A DNA stretch of 64,000 nucleotides from BOG-908 sp963692875 (lineage in GTDB: Bacteria; Pseudomonadota; Alphaproteobacteria; Acetobacterales; Acetobacteraceae), in the NCBI GenBank assembly GCA_965198755.1, contig OZ240673.1, forward strand, positions 4,340,001 through 4,404,000, read 5' to 3'. This document shows, in pieces, positions 29,101-36,321 of this stretch. Below the pieces are notes generated by a model that worked only from the letters and a program-made list of their open reading frames with translations, had not been told where the DNA came from and did not search any database. The first letter of the stretch is position 1. Every line of letters begins with the position of its first letter. A program made the position numbers and the translations under genes.

Positions 29101-29339
29101 GAGCTGAAATACAGCAGGTGGTCGATGCCGCTGAGCTGCTGCTCGATCACCTGCACCACGGTGGTCTGCGCCGTCTCGGCGGACGCGCCAGGATAGACGA
29201 CGGTGACGGAGACCGCGGGCGGCGCGATGCTGGGGTACTGCGCGATCGGCAGGGTGGCCAGGGCGACCAGGCCGAACAGCATCAGGATGATCGCCAGAAC
29301 CCAGGCGAAGACCGGGCGGTCGATGAAGAAGCGTGACAT
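26199..29339 (-). CDS. RND efflux pump inner-membrane permease (HAE1 family)
   Basis: I start at the ATG at 29339 (MSRFFIDRPVFAWVLAIILM), the standard HAE1 N-terminus; the longer frame adds 13 residues of no family value. The result is 1046 residues with 12 predicted helices, two periplasmic loops, and the proton-relay signature LLVDDAIVVVENVERVMEED in helix 4. It is a paralogue of the pump at 3591-6737 and shows the same GFLPDEDQ segment. The operon partners are the adaptor at 29820 and the channel at 24574, but PAH copies now separate all three, leaving about 480 bases upstream of this gene. Confidence 0.95.
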   Translation of the reverse strand: MSRFFIDRPVFAWVLAIILMLFGLVALATLPIAQYPSIAPPAVSVTVVYPGASAETAQTTVVQVIEQQLSGIDHLLYFSSSSDKSGAISITLSFAQGTDPDIAQVQVQNKLQLAEPRLPAIVQEQGITVAKATKNFLMVLGFVSTDGALSTADIGDFLASNVQDPISRTAGVGTNQLFGSQYAMRIWLDPSKLNDYGLTPADVSAAIQAQNVQVSAGELGGLPAVPGQELDATIIGPSYLQLPEQFGRILVRVTQTGAQVRVSDVGRVELGAESFTSSSKFNGHNAAAVAVSLASGANALDTVAAIKQTIERLRPNFPPGLDVIYPYDTTPFVRLSIHNVVETLAVAVLLVFLIMFLFLQNWRATLIPTIAVPVVLLGTCGVLLGLGYSINSLTMFGMVLAIGLLVDDAIVVVENVERVMEEDHLSPREATRKSMDEISGALIGIAMVLTAVFLPLAFFSGSTGVIYRQFSITIVASMLLSVTVALLFTPALCATILRPPKRGAGRQRGPFGVFNRGFDRLNRSYLRGVHGAIARPVASLVVFAGIVVVLVVLFLRIPAGFLPDEDQGVMFVQVSAPPGATASRTQKVLDDAYEYLKTNEAANISGVFEVNGFSFAGAGQNVGLMFIQLTDWGKRPGARNTVQAIAGRAQKYFFSIKDALVFAFAPPAVLELGNATGFDFELQDRGNLGHTALIAARNQMLGMTKTDPRLLQVRPNGEDDEPQYHIVIDREKASALGLSLADINTTMSAAWGSAYVNDFTDRGRVKRVYIQGDAPSRMLPSDLDNWYARNLSGQMVKFSSFARGVWATGSPKLERYNGVPSVELLGVPAPGYSTGDAIAAMDELAARLPPGFGHEWTGLSYEEVASGSQTLLYAGAMIVVFLCLAALYESWAIPVAVMLVVPLGVAGAVLATSLRGLDNDVYFQVGLLTTIGLSSKNAILIVEFAKANYDSGKSLVDAAATAARERLRPILMTSLAFILGVTPLAVATGAGSGGQNAIGTGVVGGMISATILAVVLVPVFFVVVLGMLRVRPGRPGEVRAQAKAAE

Positions 29340-29373
29340 CGGGGTGGTCCTAGGGCGATCGGCCAGAGAAGCA

Positions 29374-29480
29374 AGCAAGGCCTTCTTCGAGAAAAAGAAG
29401 CAAAAAGCTTTTGCGCGCGCTGTCGCGGACGGCGGAAACGATAGGTCTCATCAAGGCACATCCGACGGGGCGAAGCGTTT
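29374..29480 (-). repeat. PAH element, copy 12 (right arm lost)
   Basis: The left arm has a shortened 5' strand (CTTCTTC) but an intact GAAAAA and third hexamer AAAAAG. The core has GCTGTCGCGGACGGCGGAAA. The right arm has degenerated to AAGCGTTTTGGCTTCG. Confidence 0.8.
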
Positions 29481-29550
29481 TGGCTTCGTGTCGAATGGCA
29501 GCGTGAAGTGCGTGCAAGACTCGGCCTGGTCGGTCGCGTCGATTGCGAGA

Positions 29551-29672
29551 CGAAGCAAAGAGCTTTCTGGAGCGCAATCGCGGACGGCTGAAACGACACG
29601 CCTCAGCAACGCGCACTTACGAGAGACAAAAGTTTTTTGGTTCTTTTTTTCAAAAAAGAGCCGCTTGCCTTG
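29551..29672 (-). repeat. PAH element, copy 13 (left arm decayed)
   Basis: The left arm is reduced to GAAGCAAAGAGCTTTC. The core has CGCGGACGGCTGAAACGACA. The right arm A is intact with a GAGCC tail. Confidence 0.82.
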
Positions 29673-29819
29673 CCTTTGCACTGTCAACATCACCCTGGCC
29701 TGCTCGAGTTCACAACGGTTTTGAGCCGCGAGCACGGGAGCGTCGCGCGAGCAGCACGCTGGCGCATGACAAACGCGCGTCAGACGGCTGCCAGGGCGAG
29801 TTTTGCAAGCACCTCATCG

Positions 29820-30968
29820 TCACCCTTGCTTGCTGGGGCTAACGGTCACCTCGTCGCCGGGCTTGATCTGCTGCAGGCCCTCGGTGATCAGACGATCGCC
29901 GTCATGCAGGCCGCTCTGCACCAGCCAGTCCGCGCCGATCGCCCGGTCCGCCTTGATGGTGCGCATCTCCACCTTGTTGTCGGCGCCCACCACCATTGCC
30001 ACCGGCTCGCCGCGCTGGTTGTGGGTGACACCCTGCTGCGGCGCCAGGATGGCGTTCTGCTGCACGCCCTCTTCGATCTGGCCGCGCACGAACATGCCGG
30101 GCAGCAGCACGCCCTCGGCGTTGGGGAAGATCGCCCGCAGCGCCACCGCACCGGTGCCCTGGTCCACCTGCACCTCGGAGAACTGCAGCTCGCCGGTGCG
30201 GTCGTAGGCGGTGCCGTCCTCCAGCATCAGCCGGACCACCGCCTGGTGGTTGCCGTCGGTCTTCAGCTGTCCCTGAGCCAGCTCGCGCCGCAGCCGCAGC
30301 AGCGTGGTGCTGGGCTGCACGATGTCCACGTAGATCGGGTTTAGCTGGGTGACGGTCACCAGCAGGCTGGTCTGGTTGGCGGTGACCAGCGCGCCTTCGG
30401 TCACGGCCGAGCGGCTCGTGCGTCCGGTGATCGGCGCCGTCACCCGCGTGTAGGCCAGGTTGATCTCCGCGGTGCGCAGCTGGGCGCGGGCCGAGGCGAT
30501 GTCGGCCTGGTTTTGCGACAGCGTGCCCACCGCGTTGTCGAGGTCCTGCTTGCTGATCGCCTCGGCGGCGGCCAGCGGGCGGTAGCGCCGCACGGTGGCC
30601 TGCGCAGTCGTCACGGTGGCGATGGCGTGGGCTACGGTGGCCTGCGCGCTGGCCACCGCGGCCTGGTACGGCGCCGGGTCGATCTGGTAGAGCAGCTGGC
30701 CGGCGCGCACGTTGTCGCCCTCGATGAAGCTGCGCTTGAGGATGACGCCGTTCACCTGCGGCCGCACCTCGGCCACCTTATAGGCGGTGACACGGCCGGG
30801 CAGGTCGGTGGTCAGCGAGACGGGCTGCGCGTGCAGGGTGACGACGCTGACCGCCGGCTTGGGCTTCGGGCCGCCCTGATGCTGGTCCTGCTTGCCGCAT
30901 CCTGACAAGGCGGCCAGGAGCGCCGCCAGGGCAAGCGGAAGGCTGCGAATGGTGCGGCGGTGCGGCAT
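29820..30968 (-). CDS. RND efflux periplasmic adaptor lipoprotein
   Basis: A 382-residue membrane fusion protein with signal peptide and lipobox ALSGC (Cys24), so it is anchored to the inner membrane. It shows the first lipoyl half (VNGVILKRSFIEGDNVRAGQ), a helical hairpin at about residues 85-160, the second half (APITGRTSRSAVTEGALVTA), and barrel and membrane-proximal domains to the end (GLQQIKPGDEVTVSPS). It is close in layout to the adaptor at 2407. It is the first gene of the minus-strand pump series. No regulator is adjacent, in contrast to the first system. Confidence 0.94.
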   Translation of the reverse strand: MPHRRTIRSLPLALAALLAALSGCGKQDQHQGGPKPKPAVSVVTLHAQPVSLTTDLPGRVTAYKVAEVRPQVNGVILKRSFIEGDNVRAGQLLYQIDPAPYQAAVASAQATVAHAIATVTTAQATVRRYRPLAAAEAISKQDLDNAVGTLSQNQADIASARAQLRTAEINLAYTRVTAPITGRTSRSAVTEGALVTANQTSLLVTVTQLNPIYVDIVQPSTTLLRLRRELAQGQLKTDGNHQAVVRLMLEDGTAYDRTGELQFSEVQVDQGTGAVALRAIFPNAEGVLLPGMFVRGQIEEGVQQNAILAPQQGVTHNQRGEPVAMVVGADNKVEMRTIKADRAIGADWLVQSGLHDGDRLITEGLQQIKPGDEVTVSPSKQG

Positions 30969-31223
30969 CGTTCCCCTTTAGGCCCTGCGGATCGCGGGCG
31001 GGTTTTGGCCGCTGGCCGGTGCCGGCCTGTTGGCGGCCACCGGGATGGCGGTGTCGACGGACGGCCAGCCCGGTCGCCACCGCGCCCGACCCCGGCCAGG
31101 CGGTGGAACCGCCTGCCGGTCGCGACGCGGCAGAAGCTAATCCCGATCAGGCTGGTTGAGAAGATCACGCGACACGGCGCGATCCGGGCAGGGGCGGCGG
31201 GTTGGGGTCTGGAGACGTGCTAA

Positions 31224-31310
31224 GCAAGCGGTTCTTTTTTGAAAAAAAGAACCAAAAAACTTTTATCCCTTGGCTCGCGGGCGGGTTACACCGCGCGGAA
31301 ATTCGGGTTT
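31224..31310 (+). repeat. PAH element, copy 14 (arm A only)
   Basis: An intact arm A is followed by the core piece TCCCTTGGCTCGCGGGCGGG. The other arm is missing. Confidence 0.8.
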
Positions 31311-31385
31311 TGCGGCATGTCTTGGGAAGAGTTTTTATACAGGCAGTCTGAAACGCTGACTACTGCGATCGCTGCCGGCGAGACA

Positions 31386-31515
31386 GCAAGGTCTTCTTTT
31401 TCGAGAAAAAGAAGCAAAAAGCTTTTGTCTCTGCTGTCGCGGACTCTTCCGCAGCATGTACTCAGGGGAACAAAAGTTTTTTGGTTCTTTTTTTCAAAAA
31501 AGAACTGCTTCCTTT
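31386..31515 (-). repeat. PAH element, copy 15
   Basis: The left arm is the exact TTTTTC/GAAAAA variant with third hexamer AAAAAG. The core has GCTGTCGCGGACTC and ACTCAGGGGAAC. The right arm A is intact. It ends 34 bases before the gapR stop. Confidence 0.92.
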
Positions 31516-31548
31516 CTCTGTCACCGGTCAACGTCCGGGCGGCTGGTC

Positions 31549-31815
31549 TTACATGCCCAGGGCGCGGCGGTAGACGTCCAGCAAGGTCTCCTGCTCCTCG
31601 ATCTCGGCCGGCTCCTGCTTGCGCAGGCGGATGATCTGGCGAAGCACCTTGACGTCGAACCCGGCGGACTTTGCCTCGCCGTAGATGTCCTTGATGTCGT
31701 TGCCCAGCGCCTTGCGCTCTTCTTCCAGCCGCTCGATCCGCTCGATCAGGCTGCGGAGCCGCTCGACGGCGATGCCGCCTACCTTGGTGTCGTCGGTCTT
31801 CTCTGCTGCGGCCAC
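31549..31815 (-). CDS. gapR: GapR-like DUF2312 nucleoid-associated protein
   Basis: About 88 residues from a GTG at 31815; a TTG at 31821 is also possible, and no ATG fits. The sequence VERLRSLIERIERLEEERKA followed by LGNDIKDIYGEAKSAGFDVK and LRQIIRLRK matches DUF2312. In Caulobacter, GapR is an essential chromosome-structuring protein that binds AT-rich, overtwisted DNA ahead of replication and transcription. It is strongly helical with a coiled-coil N-terminal half and a compact Lys/Arg-rich C-terminal half. Its preference for AT-rich DNA is notable given the AT-rich repeats around it, but no link is shown. Confidence 0.88.
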   Translation of the reverse strand: MAAAEKTDDTKVGGIAVERLRSLIERIERLEEERKALGNDIKDIYGEAKSAGFDVKVLRQIIRLRKQEPAEIEEQETLLDVYRRALGM

Positions 31816-32163
31816 GGCCAAACCCGATCCCCCCCTACCCGGACTCAAGGGGGACGGCGGATAGACCCCCGGGCGTCCTTGGTCAATCGAACCAGCGGCT
31901 GCAAAGCCGGACCGGCCGAGCGCGCAAACCCTCCCGGGCTTGTGCATCGCCGCGAGACCTCATCGTGTTCCTCGCAACAATCAGGCCGAGTGTCGGACGC
32001 ATGTCAACGCAACGACATCGGTACAGTATAACGCAACGGTTGCAGACTTTCGTGCACTACGCTGAAGGCGGCCGGTTTCACGTTCGCCGCGGCCGCCGGT
32101 GTTGCGTTGCAGTTCGTTTCGTCTTGGGTTAGCACGGTGCCCAGGAGAGGCGGGAGCCGTCGC

Positions 32164-34023
32164 ATGTCCAGGAACGCTCTGGGATTCAGTCTTGTGGTGG
32201 CGTTGCTTGCAGCCGCAAGCGCTGCTGGCGCCCAAACCAAGACGGTGGTCCGCTCGGTCGATGACCTCCCGCAATCCTCTTACGCGGTGCAGGGATCCGT
32301 CGCCGACATCCTGACAGCGCCGCCGCAGCGGTTCGAGGTCCTGGTGGCACCGATGCGCGCCGACATCGACCGCATCCTGGGCGGCTACGACATTACCGAC
32401 AACGCGACGCTGCGCACCCTGCTGCAGGCGAAGCTCGGCGCGCAGATCGCGTCCGGCAAGGAGGATGCAGCCGCCCTGGCCACGATCGCCGAGTTGCGCG
32501 CACACCAGGACAAGGCCGAGGCGCGCCTCATCGCAGTGCTTGCGCCGCAGGCGTTTCTCGAGGCCCGGCTGGCCGACCACGCCGCGCCGGGCGTCTGCCC
32601 GCACGGCTTCGCCGCGGTCTATGCGCGGCGGCTGGACGCATTGCCCTGGCCGGTGGTCGCCGCCGCGGAGACGCGGTTGAAGGGGCTTGCCGAGGTTGCC
32701 AGCCCGACTTTCCTCATCGGCCTGGTGGCACCCGACATCGAGCCCACGCTGGACCGCGCGCATGCACTGTCCAGCCGGCCGGCATGGGAGTTGATGGGCG
32801 CCCGCGTCGACGTGGACGTCGTCGCACCCTGCCGCGCCGCCATCGTTGCCGACACCGACGCCGTGATCGGCAAACATGCGGTGCAGAAACCCGACATCTG
32901 GGCCGCGCGGCAGGCCGTGCTGCCGGGCACCGGCCTCTCGCCCGTGCCGGTGGCGATTTGGGATTCAGGCTTCGACCCCACGCTCTTCCCCGGCCAGCTC
33001 CTCGTCTCGGACAAGGGCGGCCAGGTCGTGGCACCAGCCTACGACGTCGACTACCAAGCCACCCAAGGCCCGCTCGCACCGCTCTCGGCACAGGACAAGG
33101 CGGCCTATCCCGGCATCGCCGCCGACATGAACGGCATTTCCGATCTGCAGACCGGCGTGGACAGCCCTGCTGCGGCGGCCTTCCGCAAGCGTGTCGCCAC
33201 CATGTCGCCCGCACGCATGCACGACTTCATGCAGGAGGTGGCCAGCCTGGGCCCCTACATGCACGGCACCCACGTCGCCGGTATCGCGGCGCGCGACAAC
33301 CCTGCGATCCGCCTGGCGTCCGTCCGCGTCACCTTCGATCCCAAGCCGGTGCCAACGCCACCGTCCAACGCGATGCTCCAGCGGATCGTCGCGGCCGACA
33401 GCGACACCGTGGGCTGGTTGCGCATCCACCACATCCGCGTCGTCAACATGAGCTGGTGGGACCGTCCTTCGAGTTACGAGGACGCGCTCGAGAAGAACGG
33501 TATCGGCAACACCGCCGACGAGCGCAAGAAGCTGGCCAGGCACTATTTCGATCTCGAGCGTGACGGCCTCTACGCGGCGTTGAAAAGCGCACCCGATATC
33601 CTGTTCGTTACGATCGCCGGCAACAACGATTCCGACAACGCGTTCGAGGAGACGATACCCTCCTCGTTCCGCCTGCCCAACCTCCTCGTCGTGGGCGCGG
33701 TGGACCAGTCCGGTCAGCAGACCAACTTCACGAGCACCGGCCAGAACATCGGCGTGTACGCGAATGGTTACGAGGTGGAGAGCGTCGTGCCCGGCGGGGC
33801 AAAGGTGCGGATGTCGGGCACCTCGATGGCAGCCCCCGCGGTGACCAATCTTGCGGCCAAGCTGCTGGCGGTCGACCCTGGGCTGACGCCGGAGCAGCTC
33901 ATCGCGGTCATCACCCGCACGGCCGACCCGGGTGAAACCCCGGCCATCCGGCGGCTCAATCCCCGGCTCGCCTTGGCGAGCCTGCGTTCGGCAAAGCCCG
34001 GCACGCCAGCCCCGCCGCAGTGA
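32164..34023 (+). CDS. Secreted S8 family (subtilisin-like) serine peptidase
   Basis: The start at ATG 32164 follows a purine-rich GGAGAGGCGGGAG and gives 619 residues with a signal peptide (MSRNALGFSLVVALLAAASA, AGAQ). The catalytic triad is recognisable: Asp267 in AIWDSGFD, His367 in MHGTHVAGIAA, Ser554 in SGTSMAAPAV, with the oxyanion Asn in ITIAGNNDS-like VTIAGNNDS. About 100 residues separate Asp and His, longer than in subtilisin, and roughly 240 residues precede the catalytic Asp without a recognisable inhibitor_I9 domain. It is therefore an unusual exported subtilase. It stands alone, with no PAH element at either end. A protease role is secure; the target is unknown. Confidence 0.9.
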   Translation: MSRNALGFSLVVALLAAASAAGAQTKTVVRSVDDLPQSSYAVQGSVADILTAPPQRFEVLVAPMRADIDRILGGYDITDNATLRTLLQAKLGAQIASGKEDAAALATIAELRAHQDKAEARLIAVLAPQAFLEARLADHAAPGVCPHGFAAVYARRLDALPWPVVAAAETRLKGLAEVASPTFLIGLVAPDIEPTLDRAHALSSRPAWELMGARVDVDVVAPCRAAIVADTDAVIGKHAVQKPDIWAARQAVLPGTGLSPVPVAIWDSGFDPTLFPGQLLVSDKGGQVVAPAYDVDYQATQGPLAPLSAQDKAAYPGIAADMNGISDLQTGVDSPAAAAFRKRVATMSPARMHDFMQEVASLGPYMHGTHVAGIAARDNPAIRLASVRVTFDPKPVPTPPSNAMLQRIVAADSDTVGWLRIHHIRVVNMSWWDRPSSYEDALEKNGIGNTADERKKLARHYFDLERDGLYAALKSAPDILFVTIAGNNDSDNAFEETIPSSFRLPNLLVVGAVDQSGQQTNFTSTGQNIGVYANGYEVESVVPGGAKVRMSGTSMAAPAVTNLAAKLLAVDPGLTPEQLIAVITRTADPGETPAIRRLNPRLALASLRSAKPGTPAPPQ

Positions 34024-34108
34024 GCTGAACGCGGCGCTTGTCCAGGCAGCGTGAGCGGACACGCGGCGGCGTCTTGCGTAGGCGAGCCTGGCTGGTGAGT
34101 GACCGCGT

Positions 34109-34408
34109 TCAGGAGGTTGGCGCTGCTTCCTGCAGCTTCACCTGCGCCCCGGTCTGATGCAGCGCCTGCCACTCCTTGTAGGGCATGCCGTAAACCAGCT
34201 CGCGCGCGTCCGGGTCGGCCATCTCCACACCGCGCTCGGCGGCGGCTTCGCGGTACCAGCGGCTGAGGCAGTTGCGGCAGAACCCGGCCAGGTTCATGAG
34301 GTCGAGGTTCTGCACGTCCGTCCGCTCGCGCAGATGCGCCATCAGGCGGCGGAACGCGGCCGCTTCGACCTCGGTGCGGGTGAGCTCGGCTAGTTCCGGG
34401 ATCGGCAT
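34109..34408 (-). CDS. DUF1244 domain protein
   Basis: A 99-residue protein with the DUF1244 core TDVQNLDLMNLAGFCRNCLS, then RWYREAAAERGVEM and YGMPYKEWQ. It is cytoplasmic and helical. The CRNC cysteine pair is conserved in the family and suggests metal binding or redox activity, but the function is not established. It is widespread as a single gene in alphaproteobacteria. It converges with the S8 peptidase and is divergent from pyk, with PAH copy 16 in its upstream region. Confidence 0.88.
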   Translation of the reverse strand: MPIPELAELTRTEVEAAAFRRLMAHLRERTDVQNLDLMNLAGFCRNCLSRWYREAAAERGVEMADPDARELVYGMPYKEWQALHQTGAQVKLQEAAPTS

Positions 34409-34455
34409 GATGTCTCCTGTTTTGTGGGAGGATTTTTTTGGCGACTAAGAAGAAA

Positions 34456-34590
34456 GCAAGCAGTTCTTTTTTGAAAAAAAGAACCAAAAAACTTTTGACT
34501 CCGCTGTCGCGCGCTCGCCGGACGAAATCGCGACAGCCGCAATAAAAGCTTTTTGCTTCTTTTTCTCGAAAAAGAAGACGCTTTCTTCCT
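34456..34590 (+). repeat. PAH element, copy 16
   Basis: Arm A left. The core is of the second type (CTGTCGCGCGCTCGCCGGA, then CGCGACAGCCGC). The right arm is exact TTTTTC/GAAAAA with third hexamer CTTTTT. It lies between two divergent genes, so it is not a terminator for either. Confidence 0.92.
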
Positions 34591-34663
34591 TAGCTCCCGC
34601 CCAGGTGGTGCGCGCAGCCCGTCTTGGCCATACTCCGCCCGCCACCTCCGGGACGCTCTCCTC

Positions 34664-36097
34664 ATGCCAGCCCGCGCCAGACTGCGCCGCCACCGGCACA
34701 CCAAGATCGTGGCCACACTCGGGCCGGCCAGCGCCTCGGCCGGGATGATCGCCCGCCTGTTCAACACCGGCGCCGACGTGTTCCGGCTGAACTTCTCCCA
34801 CGGCACCCACGCCGACCACGCTGCCAACGTCGCCCATATTCGCGCGCTCGAGGCCGAAATGGGCCGCCCGATCGGCCTGCTGGCCGATGTGCAGGGCCCC
34901 AAGCTGCGGGTGGGCAAGTTCATGGGCGGCCGGGTGCACCTCAGCACCGGCCAGGCCTTCACCTTCGACCAGGACCCTACCCCCGGCAACGCGCGCCGCG
35001 TGCAGCTGCCGCATCCGGAGATCCTCTCGGCGGCCACCGGCGGGACCACCCTGCTGCTGGACGACGGCAAGCTGCGCCTGCGGGTGGACCGCAACCGCGG
35101 CGGCCACCTGGAATGCGAGGTGGTGACCGGCGGGCCGCTCAGCGACCGCAAGGGCGTCAACGTGCCCGACGTGGTGCTGAGCATTCCGGCGCTGACCGAG
35201 AAGGACCGCCGCGACCTGGACTTCGCGCTCGACCAGGGGGTGGACTTCATCGGCCTCAGCTTCGTGCAGCGCGCGGAGGACGTGGCAGAGGCCCGCGCCA
35301 TCGCCAACGGGCGCGCCTGGATCGTCTCGAAGATCGAGAAGCCGCAGGCGCTGGACCAGCTCGACGCCATCGTGGCGCTGTCCGACGCGGTGATGGTGGC
35401 GCGCGGCGACCTCGGCGTGGAGCTGCCGCCCGAGGAGGTGCCGCTGGCGCAGAAGCGCATCGTGCGAACCGCGCGGCTGGCCGGCAAGCCGGTGATCGTG
35501 GCCACCCAGATGCTGGAGAGCATGATCGCTGCCCCGGCACCCACCCGTGCGGAGGCCAGCGACGTGGCCGGCGCGGTGTTCGATGGTGCCGACGCGGTGA
35601 TGCTGTCCGGCGAGACCGCGGCCGGCCAGTACCCCGCCGAGGCGGTCTCCATGATGGACCGCATCGTCACCCGCGTGGAGCAGGACCCCGGCTGGCGGCA
35701 GGTCATGGACGCGGGCCGGCCGGTGGCCGACGGCTCCGTCTCCGCGGCCATCTCGGCGGCCAGTTGCCAGGTGGCGCGCAGCATCGGCGCGCGCGCTATC
35801 GCGGCGTTCACCTCGTCCGGGGTCACCGCGTTGCGCGTGGCGCGCGAGCGGCCGAGCCAGCCGGTTCTGGCGATCGTGACCGAGGTGGCCGTGGCGCGGC
35901 GGCTGGCGCTGGCCTGGGGCGTGCACGCGGTGCTCGCCGAAGATGCCAGGACGATGACCGAGGCGGTGACGCGAGCCGGGCGCCTGGCGCGCGAAGAAGG
36001 GTTCGCACGGCACGGCGACACGGTTGTGGTGGCGGCCGGCATACCGTTCGGGCAGGCGGGGACGACGAACTCGCTGCGGGTGACGACGGTTAAGTAA
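34664..36097 (+). CDS. pyk: Pyruvate kinase
   Basis: I use the ATG at 34664 (MPARARLRRHRHTKIVATLG), because the longer frame begins in PAH copy 16. The 477 residues are complete. They include TKIVATLGPAS, the substrate loop FRLNFSHGTHADH, the active-site helix SKIEKPQALDQLD with the catalytic lysine, the metal-binding MVARGDLGVELP and the signature ATQMLESMI followed by PTRAEASDVAGAVFDGADAV. It converts phosphoenolpyruvate and ADP to pyruvate and ATP. Its stop TAA is directly followed by PAH copy 17, beyond which lies zwf. Confidence 0.95.
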   Translation: MPARARLRRHRHTKIVATLGPASASAGMIARLFNTGADVFRLNFSHGTHADHAANVAHIRALEAEMGRPIGLLADVQGPKLRVGKFMGGRVHLSTGQAFTFDQDPTPGNARRVQLPHPEILSAATGGTTLLLDDGKLRLRVDRNRGGHLECEVVTGGPLSDRKGVNVPDVVLSIPALTEKDRRDLDFALDQGVDFIGLSFVQRAEDVAEARAIANGRAWIVSKIEKPQALDQLDAIVALSDAVMVARGDLGVELPPEEVPLAQKRIVRTARLAGKPVIVATQMLESMIAAPAPTRAEASDVAGAVFDGADAVMLSGETAAGQYPAEAVSMMDRIVTRVEQDPGWRQVMDAGRPVADGSVSAAISAASCQVARSIGARAIAAFTSSGVTALRVARERPSQPVLAIVTEVAVARRLALAWGVHAVLAEDARTMTEAVTRAGRLAREEGFARHGDTVVVAAGIPFGQAGTTNSLRVTTVK

Positions 36098-36229
36098 GCA
36101 AGGCCTGCTCTTTTGAAAAAAAGCAGCAAAAAACTTTTGTCCCTGCTGTCGCGGAAGTGTCTGCAGCGAGCACCCAGGGAACAAAAGTTTTTTGGTTCTT
36201 TTTTTCCAAAAAAGAACTGCTTGCTTGCT
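36098..36229 (-). repeat. PAH element, copy 17
   Basis: Starts at the base after the pyk stop. The left arm has foot CTGC/GCAG. The core has GCTGTCGCGGAAGTG and GAGCACCCAGGGAAC. The right arm A has one extra C near the loop. Confidence 0.92.
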
Positions 36230-36321
36230 CTTTGATGAGCATCTGGCGTGCTTCTTCAAGCACCGGAGCTGAGGAAAAGCGCCGCGGCTTACTGAGCAGC
36301 TTGCACTACAGGAGAACCCGC

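Larger units (their letters stand above)
29340..29819. other. Intergenic spacer inside the second RND operon, two PAH copies
   Basis: The 480 bases between adaptor and pump genes hold PAH copies 12 and 13 in the same orientation, separated by about 70 bases. No gene is seen. In the first RND system the same junction is only 11 bases, so the spacer looks inserted. Confidence 0.7.
30969..31548. other. Intergenic region upstream of the second RND operon
   Basis: A 580-base gap with two PAH copies (14 and 15). Bases 30969-31220 are GC-rich with no gene that has a start and ribosome binding site. A plus-strand frame here reads a short hydrophobic segment (WPLAGAGLLAATGMAV) and could be a relic, but this is weak. 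Confidence 0.55.

Noticed and set aside
30969..31220. Possible membrane-protein relic on the plus strand (WPLAGAGLLAATGMAV)
   Set aside because: It has no start, no ribosome binding site and too short a hydrophobic stretch to assign; kept only as a note on the intergenic region.
34025..34111. 9-bp inverted repeat TGAACGCGG / CCGCGTTCA between convergent S8 peptidase and DUF1244 genes
   Set aside because: The arms are about 70 bases apart and there is no T tract, so it is not a credible terminator; chance is likely in GC-rich DNA.
36157..36321. Extended N-terminus of the G6PD frame through PAH copy 17
   Set aside because: The AGGAG-preceded ATG at 36322 begins exactly at family homology; the upstream part is repeat-encoded.
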